From Macropodus opercularis (taxonomy: Eukaryota > Chordata > Actinopteri > Anabantiformes > Osphronemidae), in the NCBI GenBank assembly GCA_030770545.1, contig CM061098.1:1154001-1218000 (forward strand): 64,000 bases of DNA, written 5' to 3'. The translations under genes were made by a program, and so were the position numbers. Below are positions 11,349 to 22,998 of this stretch, piece after piece. Position 1 is the stretch's first letter. Every line of letters starts with the position of its first letter. The notes under the pieces are model-generated. The model was not told where the DNA came from, searched no databases, and saw nothing but the letters and a program-made list of their open reading frames with translations.

Positions 11349-13979
11349 GTTCCACTGCCAGGTGTTGGGTGAGAAGCCCAACACAAACTCGGTGACTGCC
11401 AGGACCTTCTCCGTGTCCTGCAGCCTCTTCACCTGCTGCTTTACCTGCGTCTCCTCCGTCCTGCTCTGGTTCAGCTGATAAAGCTTCGGCTGTGAACCGA
11501 TGACTCATCCTCAAATACTGAGTCACTGACGCCAGCCTGGCTCATTACGTGTGTTGTACCGGTGACAGGTTTTGCTTTGGTTTCCCATTAAATGAGTCAG
11601 ACTAAAGTATTTAGACATTTATTACTTTTTAATGACGACATTTAATGGAATGGAGGGATATATGTCAGGGTAACGGCATCGGCCTGCCCTCCTCCTCATT
11701 CTACAGACACAGGCCTGGTTGGTCGAAATCTGTGTTCATTCTGATGTAAAACATGTAGATGAGCCGCTGAGAGTTATGGGATGTCAAACTATATACACCA
11801 GAAGACTTCACATTACACCGTGTAGTTTAAATAGTAGACGTGATGCTTCTAATCGCAACCAGGATCGTACTGAGCCTGACCTGGACTCATCAGCCTGCCT
11901 CGCTCTGCCCTTTAACATTGCCATATAGCTGATGCTAAGTGCCACTGTTGCCCCGGCAACGACCCTTCGGCACCTGTTGCCGTGGATCAGCGTGTTAGCA
12001 TTTGCCAACCTGTGACGTTCCAGCTAACTTGGGGGAGAAGGCAGCTTGTGCAGCAGCAGGGAAGGAGAGAGAGACGCAGGAGGCTGAGTTTGCCTGTGCT
12101 GACAGGAGTCACACTGCTTTGAACGCTTTGCCTGTGGCTTTTCTGGGACAGTACTGTTCCTAATAAAGTGGCCAATGATTGTATCTTGGAAGCTCATAAA
12201 AAGACAAATCGATGAATTAATCCTAGGAAGCACGGTTGCAATGAGAAGTGACCTTTTCTGTGCATGCAGCGTTTTTCACTGGGCCGGTGCAGTAGGAGCC
12301 TCCTGTCTGGTCTGCTGCTGTTTTTGAATTTTGCGTAACGTCCTTATCGGTTGAACTAGTCCAGGATTAGGATGCTCTGCCTCTTCACATATCCATCCCT
12401 ACGCTTGTGTGTTAGCAGACAGCTTGAACAAATAATTGCTTTAGTTAAATGATACCTGTGGTGAACTGGACGCAGCTGGAGGTTGTGGCCTTATCATCTG
12501 AATGGAAATAACGCCCTCTGAGCATAACTTCACATCGTTTCTGGTATTAATTCCAGAGAACATCAGTGCTTCCGGGTTTCTCTCTGAGCTTCGACCTCAG
12601 CATCACTGAGCCCCTCAGAAAACCCACCGGTTTATTGCTCAGTCAGCCATGTAACCAATTTAATTAGTAAGTAAAATAACTTGTGGCCGTCCCACAAAGC
12701 AGAAGACGACACGACAGTCATGTCTGCGTTTCTCCTCCCTGTCCGTCCGGAGAAGGGCCAAACCTTGTTACACTGGAACATCATCAGTGTCTCGTTTTCC
12801 GGCGAAGACCGAAACCAAACAGGTGGCGCACTTCACAAGCTGTTCACCAAGGAGGAGCCCCAAGTCCACCTGAAGCAGAGCTCAGGCGTAAGTTAGTAGA
12901 AAATGGCCCCGCGCTGCGCTTCTCTCTGTATTTTTAACCTTCGGCAGATCTTCCGGAGGTTGCGGGGCAGCACCAGAGCTCTGTGTTTGTTAATTATCCA
13001 CTGTTCATGCTGTCACATCCACTTTGTCGAGGGGGAAGAGCTATATTGAGCGTAACTTGATTATGTCCTACCCCATCCTCAGTGACCCTGCGCCGGCACA
13101 TGTTCAACACAGCTTCATAACCCGGCACGATGCTGATACTGTCCAGGCTTCTGCGTCAGTTGCTCGGGTTTTGTCTTGCGCTCCATCCTTCCACCCTCCC
13201 AGCAGGCCGCTGGCCACTGACCACAGGCCTCCTGCGATGACGCTTCGCTCTAGGAGGAATCCCTCACTCTGGCTCGTGGGGATCAACGTTTTCGTGACCT
13301 TGTCAGTGCTGCTGCTGTGGCTCTATGGCCCTTTAACCCGGAGCAGACCACCCACTTTACGCTTCATGTATTATGTAGCGCTTGTCTCCTTTGATGTACG
13401 TGATACGATGTGTGACTCCAAGATTTCTTTCTTTTCTTTTCCTGAGCTGTGAAACGCAACATTTAATATTTGCAAAGACACAAAACGAAGGCTTTGGACT
13501 GAAGATGAGCTTAATGAGGCTCAAAGGCTCAGCTGAACATCGCGTGTGTTTTGTTTAAACCTTGATCTCGATTATTTTTACCACCACGCATCAATCGCCT
13601 CTTCGTTTGACAGCCGCCCGTCTGGGAACAGATGTCTGGCCTCGGGCGTTTTCGTGTGCTGACCAGTGAAGTGAAGGTGGTAGTGAAGTTAGCAGGTGTC
13701 CTGTGACTAAAGGAAGACTTAGCACCTGTGGGGCCGTGAGACTGTCAACATGCCCTCCAGCAGAACCGGGCTGTGAAGGGGAGCCGTACAGCAGCAGCGC
13801 TGAGCTGTGCCCTTACAGCTCAGAGTGGGTTGATTTGAAAGTGTCCTGAATGACTTTGTACTGATACGTTTTCTGTCGCCATAAATGAACAATGAACTCG
13901 ATGACGCCCACAAGCTCAGCCTCGCTTCGAATTTGGAACAAGGGTTAAACGTGTCCTCTGTTGGATTAAAGCTCTGATG

Positions 13980-14335
13980 CTCTGGCTGAAACAGCCTTTT
14001 CTCTTGTCTTCTGCCCTGTTTCACGTCTTTTTCCTTCACCTCTTTCCTGCTTCTCTCTCCCTCTGTTCATACTCATTAATCTCATTGTTCCTTTGGTTGA
14101 CCTACACCCTACACACTCGTTTCCTCTCATCTCTGTTCTCTTTTCACCAACCACTTCTTTCACTTTCACATCCTTCGTTCCACTTTTATGTCATATTTCA
14201 TGTCTCTTTTTCCCAGTAGTTATCTTCTTCCTCTCTCTCTACATCTTCTTCCCTCTTTACGTCCTCCACACTCCCACCACACACGCATCTTATCTTCCTC
14301 TCTCCCAACTGCAAGACAAATGGTCGAGTGCCTCA
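13980..14335. repeat. Pyrimidine-rich tract (C/T on plus strand)
   Basis: About 350 bp are strongly biased to C and T on the plus strand, with many CTTCT, TCTCTC and TTTCC runs. They look like a decayed CT-type simple repeat. The bias yields overlapping 80-codon frames rich in Ser, Leu and Phe that are not genes. Confidence 0.6.
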
Positions 14336-17300
14336 TAGATGATTTATAGTGGCTTCCTTCTCTCCGTGGCCTGAGGTGAGGAGGGACTGATGCTTCGACA
14401 GAGCCCGTACGATGCTTGTTGTTTGTCGAGTTTTGTTTTGACTGAATCGACGAACGAATCAGAATTGATCAAATTCACGATGAACCACATATGGACAACA
14501 CGGGCAGATTTGATAGCTGGACGGATTGGTTGCAGATAGATGGATATAAACAATGCATGAGTAGACAAATGCATGAATGACTGCATGACATTCTGGATCA
14601 AAGCAACACGCACAAATATCAGCAGACGGTTAAATGTCAACAAATGAGCAGCAGCTCTGTTTCTGTCAGAGACGCCGTTTGAGAATCTTTTGTGTCCTTG
14701 AGTCTTTTGTCTTCGGGCTGAATGAGTTCAGTCGCAAAATGTCACCAGCAGGATGATTTCACTTCACCAGCTGCCTTTTGGCTGGTTCTTGTTGTTCGCT
14801 GTGTTTCTAGTTTGACACGTTGTAGAGATGTTCAATCATCTGCTTGAAAACACCACAGGCATCATAGTGTGAGTCAGTTTGTAAGAATTACTAGAAACCT
14901 TACATCAGCATTTTGTCGCTCATCACAAGATGGTTTATAGCTACTGCCAAGCCACAGCGCGTCTGGCCAACGTCGTCCCTGAAGGCAAAGCCTAAAAGCC
15001 AATTTAATAAAGCTCTGCTAATCAGGTTATATTTACTCCAGGCTAAACCTTTATTAAACAGAGGTAATATGGTTAAGGTGTCAAACAAACACCCTCACGT
15101 CACCTTTACACAGTTATAATAAAACCGTTAGCTCTAAGATAAACGCAGGCAGGATCAGGTGACAGCGTGATCCACACAGGTAAGGATCAAACACAGCTGA
15201 GCGTCAGGACCCAGCGCTGGCTCGGTTTCATCCTTTGTCATCTGAGCAGATGCTTGGAGGAGACCTGTGCTGTGGAGGCTAATTGCTCCATTAATTACCT
15301 AATATTCATCACGCTGTCCACTGGTCTGGATGAATCCTGCAGCGTTTCCCTTCAGTTTGAGTGAGTACGTTCCTCAAGGCCTGTCAGGACAAACTGGACG
15401 GGAACAGGAACCTCTTCTCCTAACAGGCCACGCAGTCTCTCTTTTCTGATTGTATAACGGTATATTCGGTTCTGGGACCAAATTCTGTAATTTGACCAAA
15501 ATGACCATAACAAACCCCCTAATGACTCGTCTGCATGCAGGCAGGGATCATGCAGAAAAGGCAAAGGTGGGATGGACACTAGTAAAAAGAGAAGCTGAAC
15601 AGATGGTTAAAGAGACGGAGAGTGAGAGAGGAAAGCATGTAGGAAGAGGAGCAGATGGACAGAGGAGTAAACATCCACTATTCATTGTTTCCCTGTTTAT
15701 GTGAGAATGATTCTGCTTTTAAGTTCCACACAGGAAGCACATTCAGCAGAATTCGTTACATTTAGCGACTGATGCCAGATTCCAGTCGACATAATATCCA
15801 AAGGGATTTAAAGGAACAAATGATGAGACTGTTCCAGCGTCAGGGAACGACTTCACGCCGGACGCGAGGGTCAGCGTGTGCGTCTATCGTCTTATTGCAT
15901 CTGGCTCTTTGTGTCGTTTCTGTGTCTGAACACTGTGTGCCGCCGACTTTTAGAAGATACTTCACAGTTTCACATTCAACACCGGGGTCAATGCCGCAGC
16001 ACTTACCAGAGCAGGTCAGATTACCCCAGAGCTTTATGACAATATTCAGCTGAGTGGAAATTGCAGCAGCAGATAAATGCAAGATGGCTGTAAAGCGTCT
16101 ACCTGCTGCTCTCTATGCGCAGCAGCACAACCAACACATGCTCGTCGTTAATGGCGAAACAGAACCCAACATAAACCCAGGAGGCCTCCCACCTCCACGT
16201 CCGGCGCTAGCGCTAATATGTTCAGCACCAAGCCGACAGAATGCCAGAAGGCAAAACAAAGGACAACAGCAAGAGAAGCAAACAGAGCCAACAAATACAT
16301 GACATGAGCCCATCTTGAAAATGAAAAGTCATATTTCCCTACTCTGAATAATTCATCACCACCATGTTGCGTGAATTAAAAATGTGGGCACCAGCATTAG
16401 CAGCTCGTCATTTATACAGTTGATCTGTCTGGTGACCTTTGTTACGTTATTCAGGACAAACAAAACAAAAAAAGTCTGACTTACCGATACAGTTTCACTG
16501 TAGTTTACACAATGATCAGCAAATGAAAATCAAGCTATTTTTGGCCAGTACATTAAAAGGTGACGAGAGATACAAGGACAGATGTTGAATGCGGTCTTTT
16601 CATTTCCTGTGTAACTGACGCATCACCTTTTAACGCACACGCGTCTTCACCTGCTATTAACGCGTTACACTGACAGACTCCTGAGCCTCTTCCTTCTGGC
16701 TGTGAAACTGGGAAACAACTTCCAATTAACTGGATAGGATCAGAGAACCGTCCTGCCTGGCCCTGATAACATTATCCCACGTCACGCACCGCTGCCAGCG
16801 CCTGCTTATGAAATTAAAAAAGGAGAAGAAGAAAGGGTGATGGAGGATGGAAGCGAAGTGGTTGCGTGCTGGAAGAATGGGGGGCTGCCGCTGAACGGTA
16901 CGTTTGGCCCTGAGTGAAAAGGAGGCTTATGTAAGCTTTAAAAGGAACTGGAAAGTGGGAAAGCTGCTTCCGCCTCCAGTCCAGCGCTAAACGCCCACCG
17001 AAGCTCTTATATAACAGGCTGGTTCCTGATGGGGATGGAACGAGGCAGGTGGATGCTTCACACATCATAACTCTGCTAGAGAGCAGTTGACTGTCAGTTG
17101 GCTTCTATGCAGGACGACCCTGGACGGGACCGGACACCAAAACGTGAGTGTGTGGTTCATGAGTACAGGACAGACAGAAGCATCAGCTCAATGTGTGTGC
17201 GCGCCGGAAGAAATACGGAACAACTGACCTAGACATGAAGGGGATGACGATGCGAGTATGGTAACAACAAACAGTCAAAGAGGACAACAAGCAAAGCGCG

Positions 17301-18732
17301 TCATTAACGATGGAGAGATTAACTGAGTCTGAGAACGAGGATGAAGAGAAGCGACAGAATCACACAGAAGGAAAGAGATCAGCAGCAGGTTTCACACAGG
17401 TTGCATCACCGCACAAACACAGTGATGGCGGCATCGTCACAGACGGTGGCTTTAACGCCGAGGTCAGGACCTGAATATCCTACGCAGCTCGCTGTGAGTG
17501 TCTTCCTTCACATGTCCTTGCCTGACAGCAGCCTCCCCCCTTTGTTCCATTAGTGTGTCCTTGAGTCTGGTTCTGTAGCGATAAGAGAAAGCTCTGCTTC
17601 CAGGCCGCGTCTCCCTGAAAGAAAAGGCAAAGCCACAGTCACCTTAAATGATCTTAGAGATAATTTAGCTTCGTAAACCCAGCAGGTTACTTCTAACATT
17701 GAAGTATTTCTACGCCGGTTCAGATTAGTTATGAGCCTTCGTGAGTGGAAATGAGGCGCTTCACCCCCTCAAGCGCTCGGTCATAGCTCCAAATGGATCG
17801 ACGTCCCACTCGGTCTCATCTCCCCTGTTTCCTCCCGGAATAAGCTGCGTGGCTCAATCCCTGCTGTATTCAGCTCAAAAATTGGTGCACAGAAATAACC
17901 AGTTGCTCCGAGAGGAAGGCACGAGGGATCCGCGTCACCTTGGTTGACACTGGTGCAGTAGACAACTTGGTTAAATAGCGATGTGAAATGTGTATACATC
18001 AGAACAGCAGGTGTCACAGTCAGTGAGGAACCGGCGGCAACAAACACGAGCCACTAGATGTTATGGTGCCAAAGGCCTTCACTCATCACCTCGAAGCAGG
18101 GGCAGTGCTGCTAATTGGAGACGACCAAGGCGATGGTGCGACTGTGGGGAATTGGTCCCATAACAGAAACAGCACCAATCAGCACCTTGACGCTATGGCA
18201 GCATCTTGGGTCGAGCTCCACTGAAGCAATGATGCAGAAAATAATCCACGGGTTCAGTTTACTGGCCATAAAAAACTCCAAACAGCTACAGAAGCCTCCT
18301 CTACAAGAAGCTTGCTTGTGCGTGTACATCCACCGTCAGTGGTGAAAACCTTAAGCTCCTCCATTCAAGTGCAGGTTGGAGACGGAAACGTCACACAGCA
18401 GGTGAACAAGCAGGCGGGACCTCGTCTTACTCACCCTGGAGGTCTGTCCAGAAGGTGCTTTGGAGGAACATTGTTTCGCTTTGCACTAAATTGACTGGCT
18501 AGTAAGAGGAATCAGCTGTTGGTTTCACCGATCAGTGGCTTCACTACTCAATGTGCTCTGAAGTAAAGAAAATCCCATTATGTTCATGTTTGACATGAGA
18601 GCTGCTGCTTCCCACCGTCCAGCGCTGCATCCGCCAGAGAGCTGTGTTCAGCATCGTGACGAATTAAGATATGGATGAACTGTTGTGTAAACAAAACCTT
18701 GTGTGCGTTATGACATTTCCTCTCTCTCACAG

Positions 18733-18851
18733 GTCCAGAGACGTCAACGGCTCACAAGAGACGGTGAAAGTGAAGGACGAAGACACCCAGAGGTCTCATG
18801 CTCAGTTGTCTTAAACTCTGAGAAGAACAACGGAACGAATCAGCTGGAACC
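18733..18851 (+). other. cplx2: cplx2 5' UTR part of first coding exon, with a small uORF
   Basis: A pyrimidine tract and acceptor (CCTCTCTCTCACAG) end at 18732, so the exon with the start codon begins at 18733 and carries 119 nt of 5' UTR. It holds one upstream ATG at 18798 in a weak context. This opens a seven-residue frame (MLSCLKL) that stops at 18821, 30 nt before the main start. The cplx2 ATG at 18852 has a strong context (GGAACCATGG). The acceptor is convincing; use of the uORF is not shown. Confidence 0.65.
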
Positions 18852-21800
18852 ATGGATTTTGTAATGAAACAGGCTTTGGGAGGTAAGTGCTCTGTTCATA
18901 GATGCCTTCCTGCTCTGGGCACATGGCAAAAACTCGACCAATACATTCGGACTCGGATCAAAACAACAAATGATCATTTTACTGGACAGTTTCAGGGAAA
19001 CTCAATCCTTTTAGCTTGAACTCATTCAGTAAGAGCAACATAAAAGAGGCTGTCAATGTTCACGTGGCCTTCAGGGACCAAGAGGTCAGTGTCTCCTTAA
19101 ATCAATGCTCTCATCTAGTTTCATCAGCTCAGTGACCAGCAGCCAGAATGAAATGAGATTTACTCTTTATAGCTCCCCGCCCTGCCTCCCACCTCCTCCC
19201 TGAGTCTCCCTCTTCCCCATCACGCCTTCATTTCTACTCCTCGCTCTCCATCCTCGTTCTTTCTCTCTCCAATGTATCTTGGCGTCTACCTGCCTTGGCT
19301 TCATAGAAATGTTCTGCCAGCTGGTGGAAGTCATCCTGGTTAAGTTTCCTTCACAGCTGAAAAGCCTGAATTCAGCAGGAACGCAGAAGCGAGAGCTGGG
19401 TGTGGCAGCTACCCTGAGATGATCTACGTTCAAAGCAGATGGCAGGTGGCAGTTTAGCATCGAAAAACCCCAGACGACAAACTGTTTCATTACCACCAAG
19501 CAATTAACGTGTGTTGTCCTCAAGCTCTGGGCTCAGAGCGTAACATCAAAACATAACGATAAGTCATTTCTAAAAAATCCAATAGCTGCAGCAGCAAAGA
19601 AGCTGACACTGAGGTTAGATGTGCTCCAGTCAACCGACCCCCTCGTCGTTCCTGGTTGCAGGGCTGTAATGACCTCCTGTAGAGGTGCTGTCTCGTGCCG
19701 TGGCCTTTTCTGCAGGAGCCCAGTGGGGACACAGCTGGTCGTCCATGCATGGATGCAGGAAACCGGCCACACAAAAAAAGACAACTGAGGATGATCACAC
19801 TAAGAGCACAGGGGTTTCAGCTGCAGTTTGAATCCTGTTGCTGCCCTGACACGTGACTGATTTTTATACTGCAGCCGCAACTTACGACGAGGCTGTTGCA
19901 TGTCGATCTGAGTCCGTGACCGTGGAGACGAAGCCTTCCTGTGGTGAAACCTGTCAATCAAGACAGACAGCGATGAAGAAACAGCAACACGACACATGCT
20001 GGTCGTCCAGGATGGATGAGACTCAAACACGACCGTCTGTTCCGTCCAGTCCAGCTACACAGGCCACAGCTCAACTTCAGTAGTCGGGTGCCTCCTAAAC
20101 ATTTCATTCTCACCTTGTGTTACATTAGTCGGTGAATCGCTGAGCAACTGTGTCACCTCCTCTTAGTCAAGAAGAAGCACGTTGAGCCAGCTGTTACATA
20201 ACCTGAGAGTGTGTTGAGTGTTATTGGAGATGAACTCGTGCAGGTAGGTCCTGATCTGCCACGGTGTAAGCGTGACATGCTTAGTGGGTATCACCTGCCT
20301 TCTCTGCAGAAAGGTGCCACCACATTTCCTGCTCCATCATCTTCTTGTTTCATCATGTGCTTCCTGCCTTTTGTGGCTTCAGCAGGATATCGAATGTGCT
20401 GTCGGCCTTTTCTCATAAAGGAGATCGTATTAAAGATGAGCTCAACACAATCTCAGTAGGATCGGCGTGAAGTGGTTCTGGCAGTGTAAGTTCACCCCCT
20501 CACTTCATTTCCTGAGCAGGCAGCGACGGCGTAAGGAAGGAAGCCGCGTGCAGGCTGGTTAGACGACACAGATCTGATCGCACTCAGCACCTGAGCAGAA
20601 AGTGTGAGCTGGGCCCAAGCCAGCGACCGTCCGCTGTCTGATACCCTGATCGATGAGGCAGACTCCTCTACAGGCGCTCGTGTGAGTTATGGGAGCCTGC
20701 TTTTGCAATGGAGGTCGTTCATTATTTAAATGAGCTTCATTTTTCAAGTCATTCCTCGCTAACAAATGATCTCGCAGCGTTGCCATCCATCCGCCTGCTG
20801 GGGGGGAGTCAATGGCCCATGGCTCGTCTCTCAGACTTCGTGTTTCATTGTCCTCTGTTCTTCCCTTACATCATCAACATCCCTGTGTTTTAAAACTTGA
20901 GTTGGACGCCGTCATAGCTTCCCTCTCTCTGCTGTTATCTAAGGCTTCTCAACCCAGTGCTCCTCAGTTTGTGGCCTCCTGCAGAGACACAGTGAAATCA
21001 TGGCGTCACTGTTTCTCCACCTTTTTAAATTGGTTCTTTTGTGCATTTAAGCTCCTGAAAAGCTGAAAGCACAATAAGAGAACAGGGGCTGTTACAGCAC
21101 TTAGGCTCAAATTGCACACCTTCGTATGCAGAGCAGGTCTGTGAGCCGAGCTTTAATAGACCGAAGAGGAGAAGGAGGTGGAGCGAAGGGAAGGTGAACA
21201 CGGTGGAATACATGATAACAGAATTAGATGCGAGCGTGAGCACAAGGGAAACAAAACGTAGAAAGCGGCAAAACTGGGTGGAGGGGAGCAGCTGAAAGAA
21301 GAGGAAGCTCGCTCGACGTCTGGACAAACAGGAGAGATGGATGAAGAGGGACGGACGGAGCGATAAAGACACGGGCCAGTCAAGGAGAAAATCTCCAGAT
21401 CTCTGGAAAGAAGAGTTGTATTGATTCATCCTCGTCTCCAATTTGACGTTTGCTGAGGTCTTATTTGTAAAGTCATTTGCATTTGTTGATTCTGTATCGA
21501 TGTAACGCAGGTGATGGATTTTTGTTCATTATCCATCATGACCAGAGACCAAAATACTAGATAACAGTGTGTGTTTGAGTGAAGTAGCCTCAGTGGACGG
21601 TGCAGCCTTTACCCAGCTCTCCAGCGAGTCCCCCACCTCCGCCTCTCACCAGCTGAGTGCTAATTTGTCATCCTCAGGTTTGCTGCCACCACATAGCGCT
21701 GCAGGGCAATTAGGCCCACTGCATGAGCAGAAGAAACGCTGGGGTGAACCGCACACGTCCTCAGAGTCATTCACTCAGACATGTTCCTGTTTGATTCCTG

Positions 21801-22998
21801 TCTCCATTAAGATGCAATAATCCAGAATTTATGCTGTATTTTGGCTGCGACTAAAGAAAGGCATTAGATGGCAAACCGGGCCTCCAGCGACGCTCCTCTC
21901 TCTCCTGCCAGAGAGGCTGATCAATACCCAGATGAAGTTTTCTCCCGGCTGCGGATCCATAATTCATACACTCTCAGGTGGTCCTGTATTTACTATCGAT
22001 CAGAGGAGGTAACAACAGAAATATCGATGGGCCTGAGGGAGACGCTTTCGCATGTAGAGGAGGGGACGGAACTGCTGCAGAGGAGCTATGAAGTGATTCG
22101 CTACGCACACCACCGCACCTATGGTTAATACTTCAGGTATAACTGAGAACAGCACCTCATGGAGGAACCGTAAGGGCCGACAGATGGCCGGCACGGGAGA
22201 GGACTGAGAGTCTTCCTCGCTCTCCGTGGTTTGATGCCTTTCCAGCTGGCTCTTCGTCTTCCCTCTTGTTTACCAAGACGCCTTGAGGACCCTCAACTGC
22301 ATGCTTTTCATAATTACACGTGTCATGGGCGTCGTGCTGATGCTTTCTGTTGTTGGGCTGAATCCACTTGAATTTTGCTGATTTGGCCAAATAACTGGCA
22401 AATTCTACAAAGGTTCTGAAGCTGCGAACCACACCTATGTTTTACACCTGAGTTGAGTTAAGTTGCAGTGTCACTGGCACATTCACTGCCCCAGCTCCAG
22501 TATTGGTATCTTTTCTGTCCAGGGGCCACCAAAGACATGGGTAAGATGCTGGGTGGAGAGGAGGAGAAGGACCCAGATGCAGCTAAGAAGGAGGAAGAGC
22601 GACAGGAAGCGCTGAGGCAGCAGGAGGAGGAGAGGAAGGCCAAGCACGCACGCATGGAGGCAGAGAGGGAGAAAGTACGGCAGAGCATCAGGGACAAGGT
22701 AAGAACTGGATCCTCCATTCTGCACATGGCAACATATAACACTGATAACTAAGGCCAGATGATCGTGTTTATTGCTAAATCCGCTTTCATTTACATCCAG
22801 TATGGACTCAAGAAGAAGGAAGAGAAAGAGGCGGAGGAGAAAGCAGCCATGGAGCAGGCCTGCGAGGGGTCACTGACCCGTCCCAAAAAGGCCATCCCGA
22901 GGGGCTGTGGGGACGACGACGAAGAGGACGAGGAGAGCATCCTCGACACCGTCCTCAAGTTCCTGCCTGGGCCTCTACAGGACATGTTCAAAAAGTAA
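18852..22998 (+). CDS. cplx2: Complexin-2, three coding exons
   Basis: Complexin is a small cytosolic presynaptic protein that binds the assembled SNARE bundle, clamps spontaneous fusion and promotes calcium-triggered release. Coding exons are 18852-18882, 22523-22698 and 22801-22998, with GT-AG introns of 3.6 kb and 102 bp, giving 134 aa, exactly the family length. It starts MDFVMKQALGGATKDMGKML. The accessory helix covers about 26-47 and the SNARE-binding central helix about 48-70, with the known contact residues R48, R59, R63, K69 and Y70 all present. An acidic run (GDDDEEDEE) precedes the amphipathic membrane-sensing C-terminus ending LQDMFKK. MDF rather than MEF, KHARMEAEREKV and the FKK end mark complexin-2 rather than complexin-1. 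There is no CAAX box, unlike complexin-3/4. Adjacency to thoc3 matches human 5q35. Identification is secure. Confidence 0.97.

Larger units (their letters stand above)
9065..18732 (+). other. cplx2: Probable first intron or upstream region of cplx2
   Basis: No protein-coding exon is recognised in these 9.7 kb. Contents seen are a CpG-rich start (9065-9640), (TG)19 at 9649-9686, (CA)9 at 11331-11348 and a pyrimidine-skewed tract at about 13980-14330. Frames of 134-150 codons at 9069-9521, 10136-10540 and 13024-13452 lack family motifs and are read as chance. The intron assignment depends on the uncertain first exon near 9 kb. Confidence 0.4.

Noticed and set aside
13024..13452. 142-codon plus-strand frame with one hydrophobic segment
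   Set aside because: A single possible membrane stretch (LWLVGINVFVTLSVLLLWLY) is not enough. There are no splice partners or homologous features, and it sits in the probable cplx2 intron.
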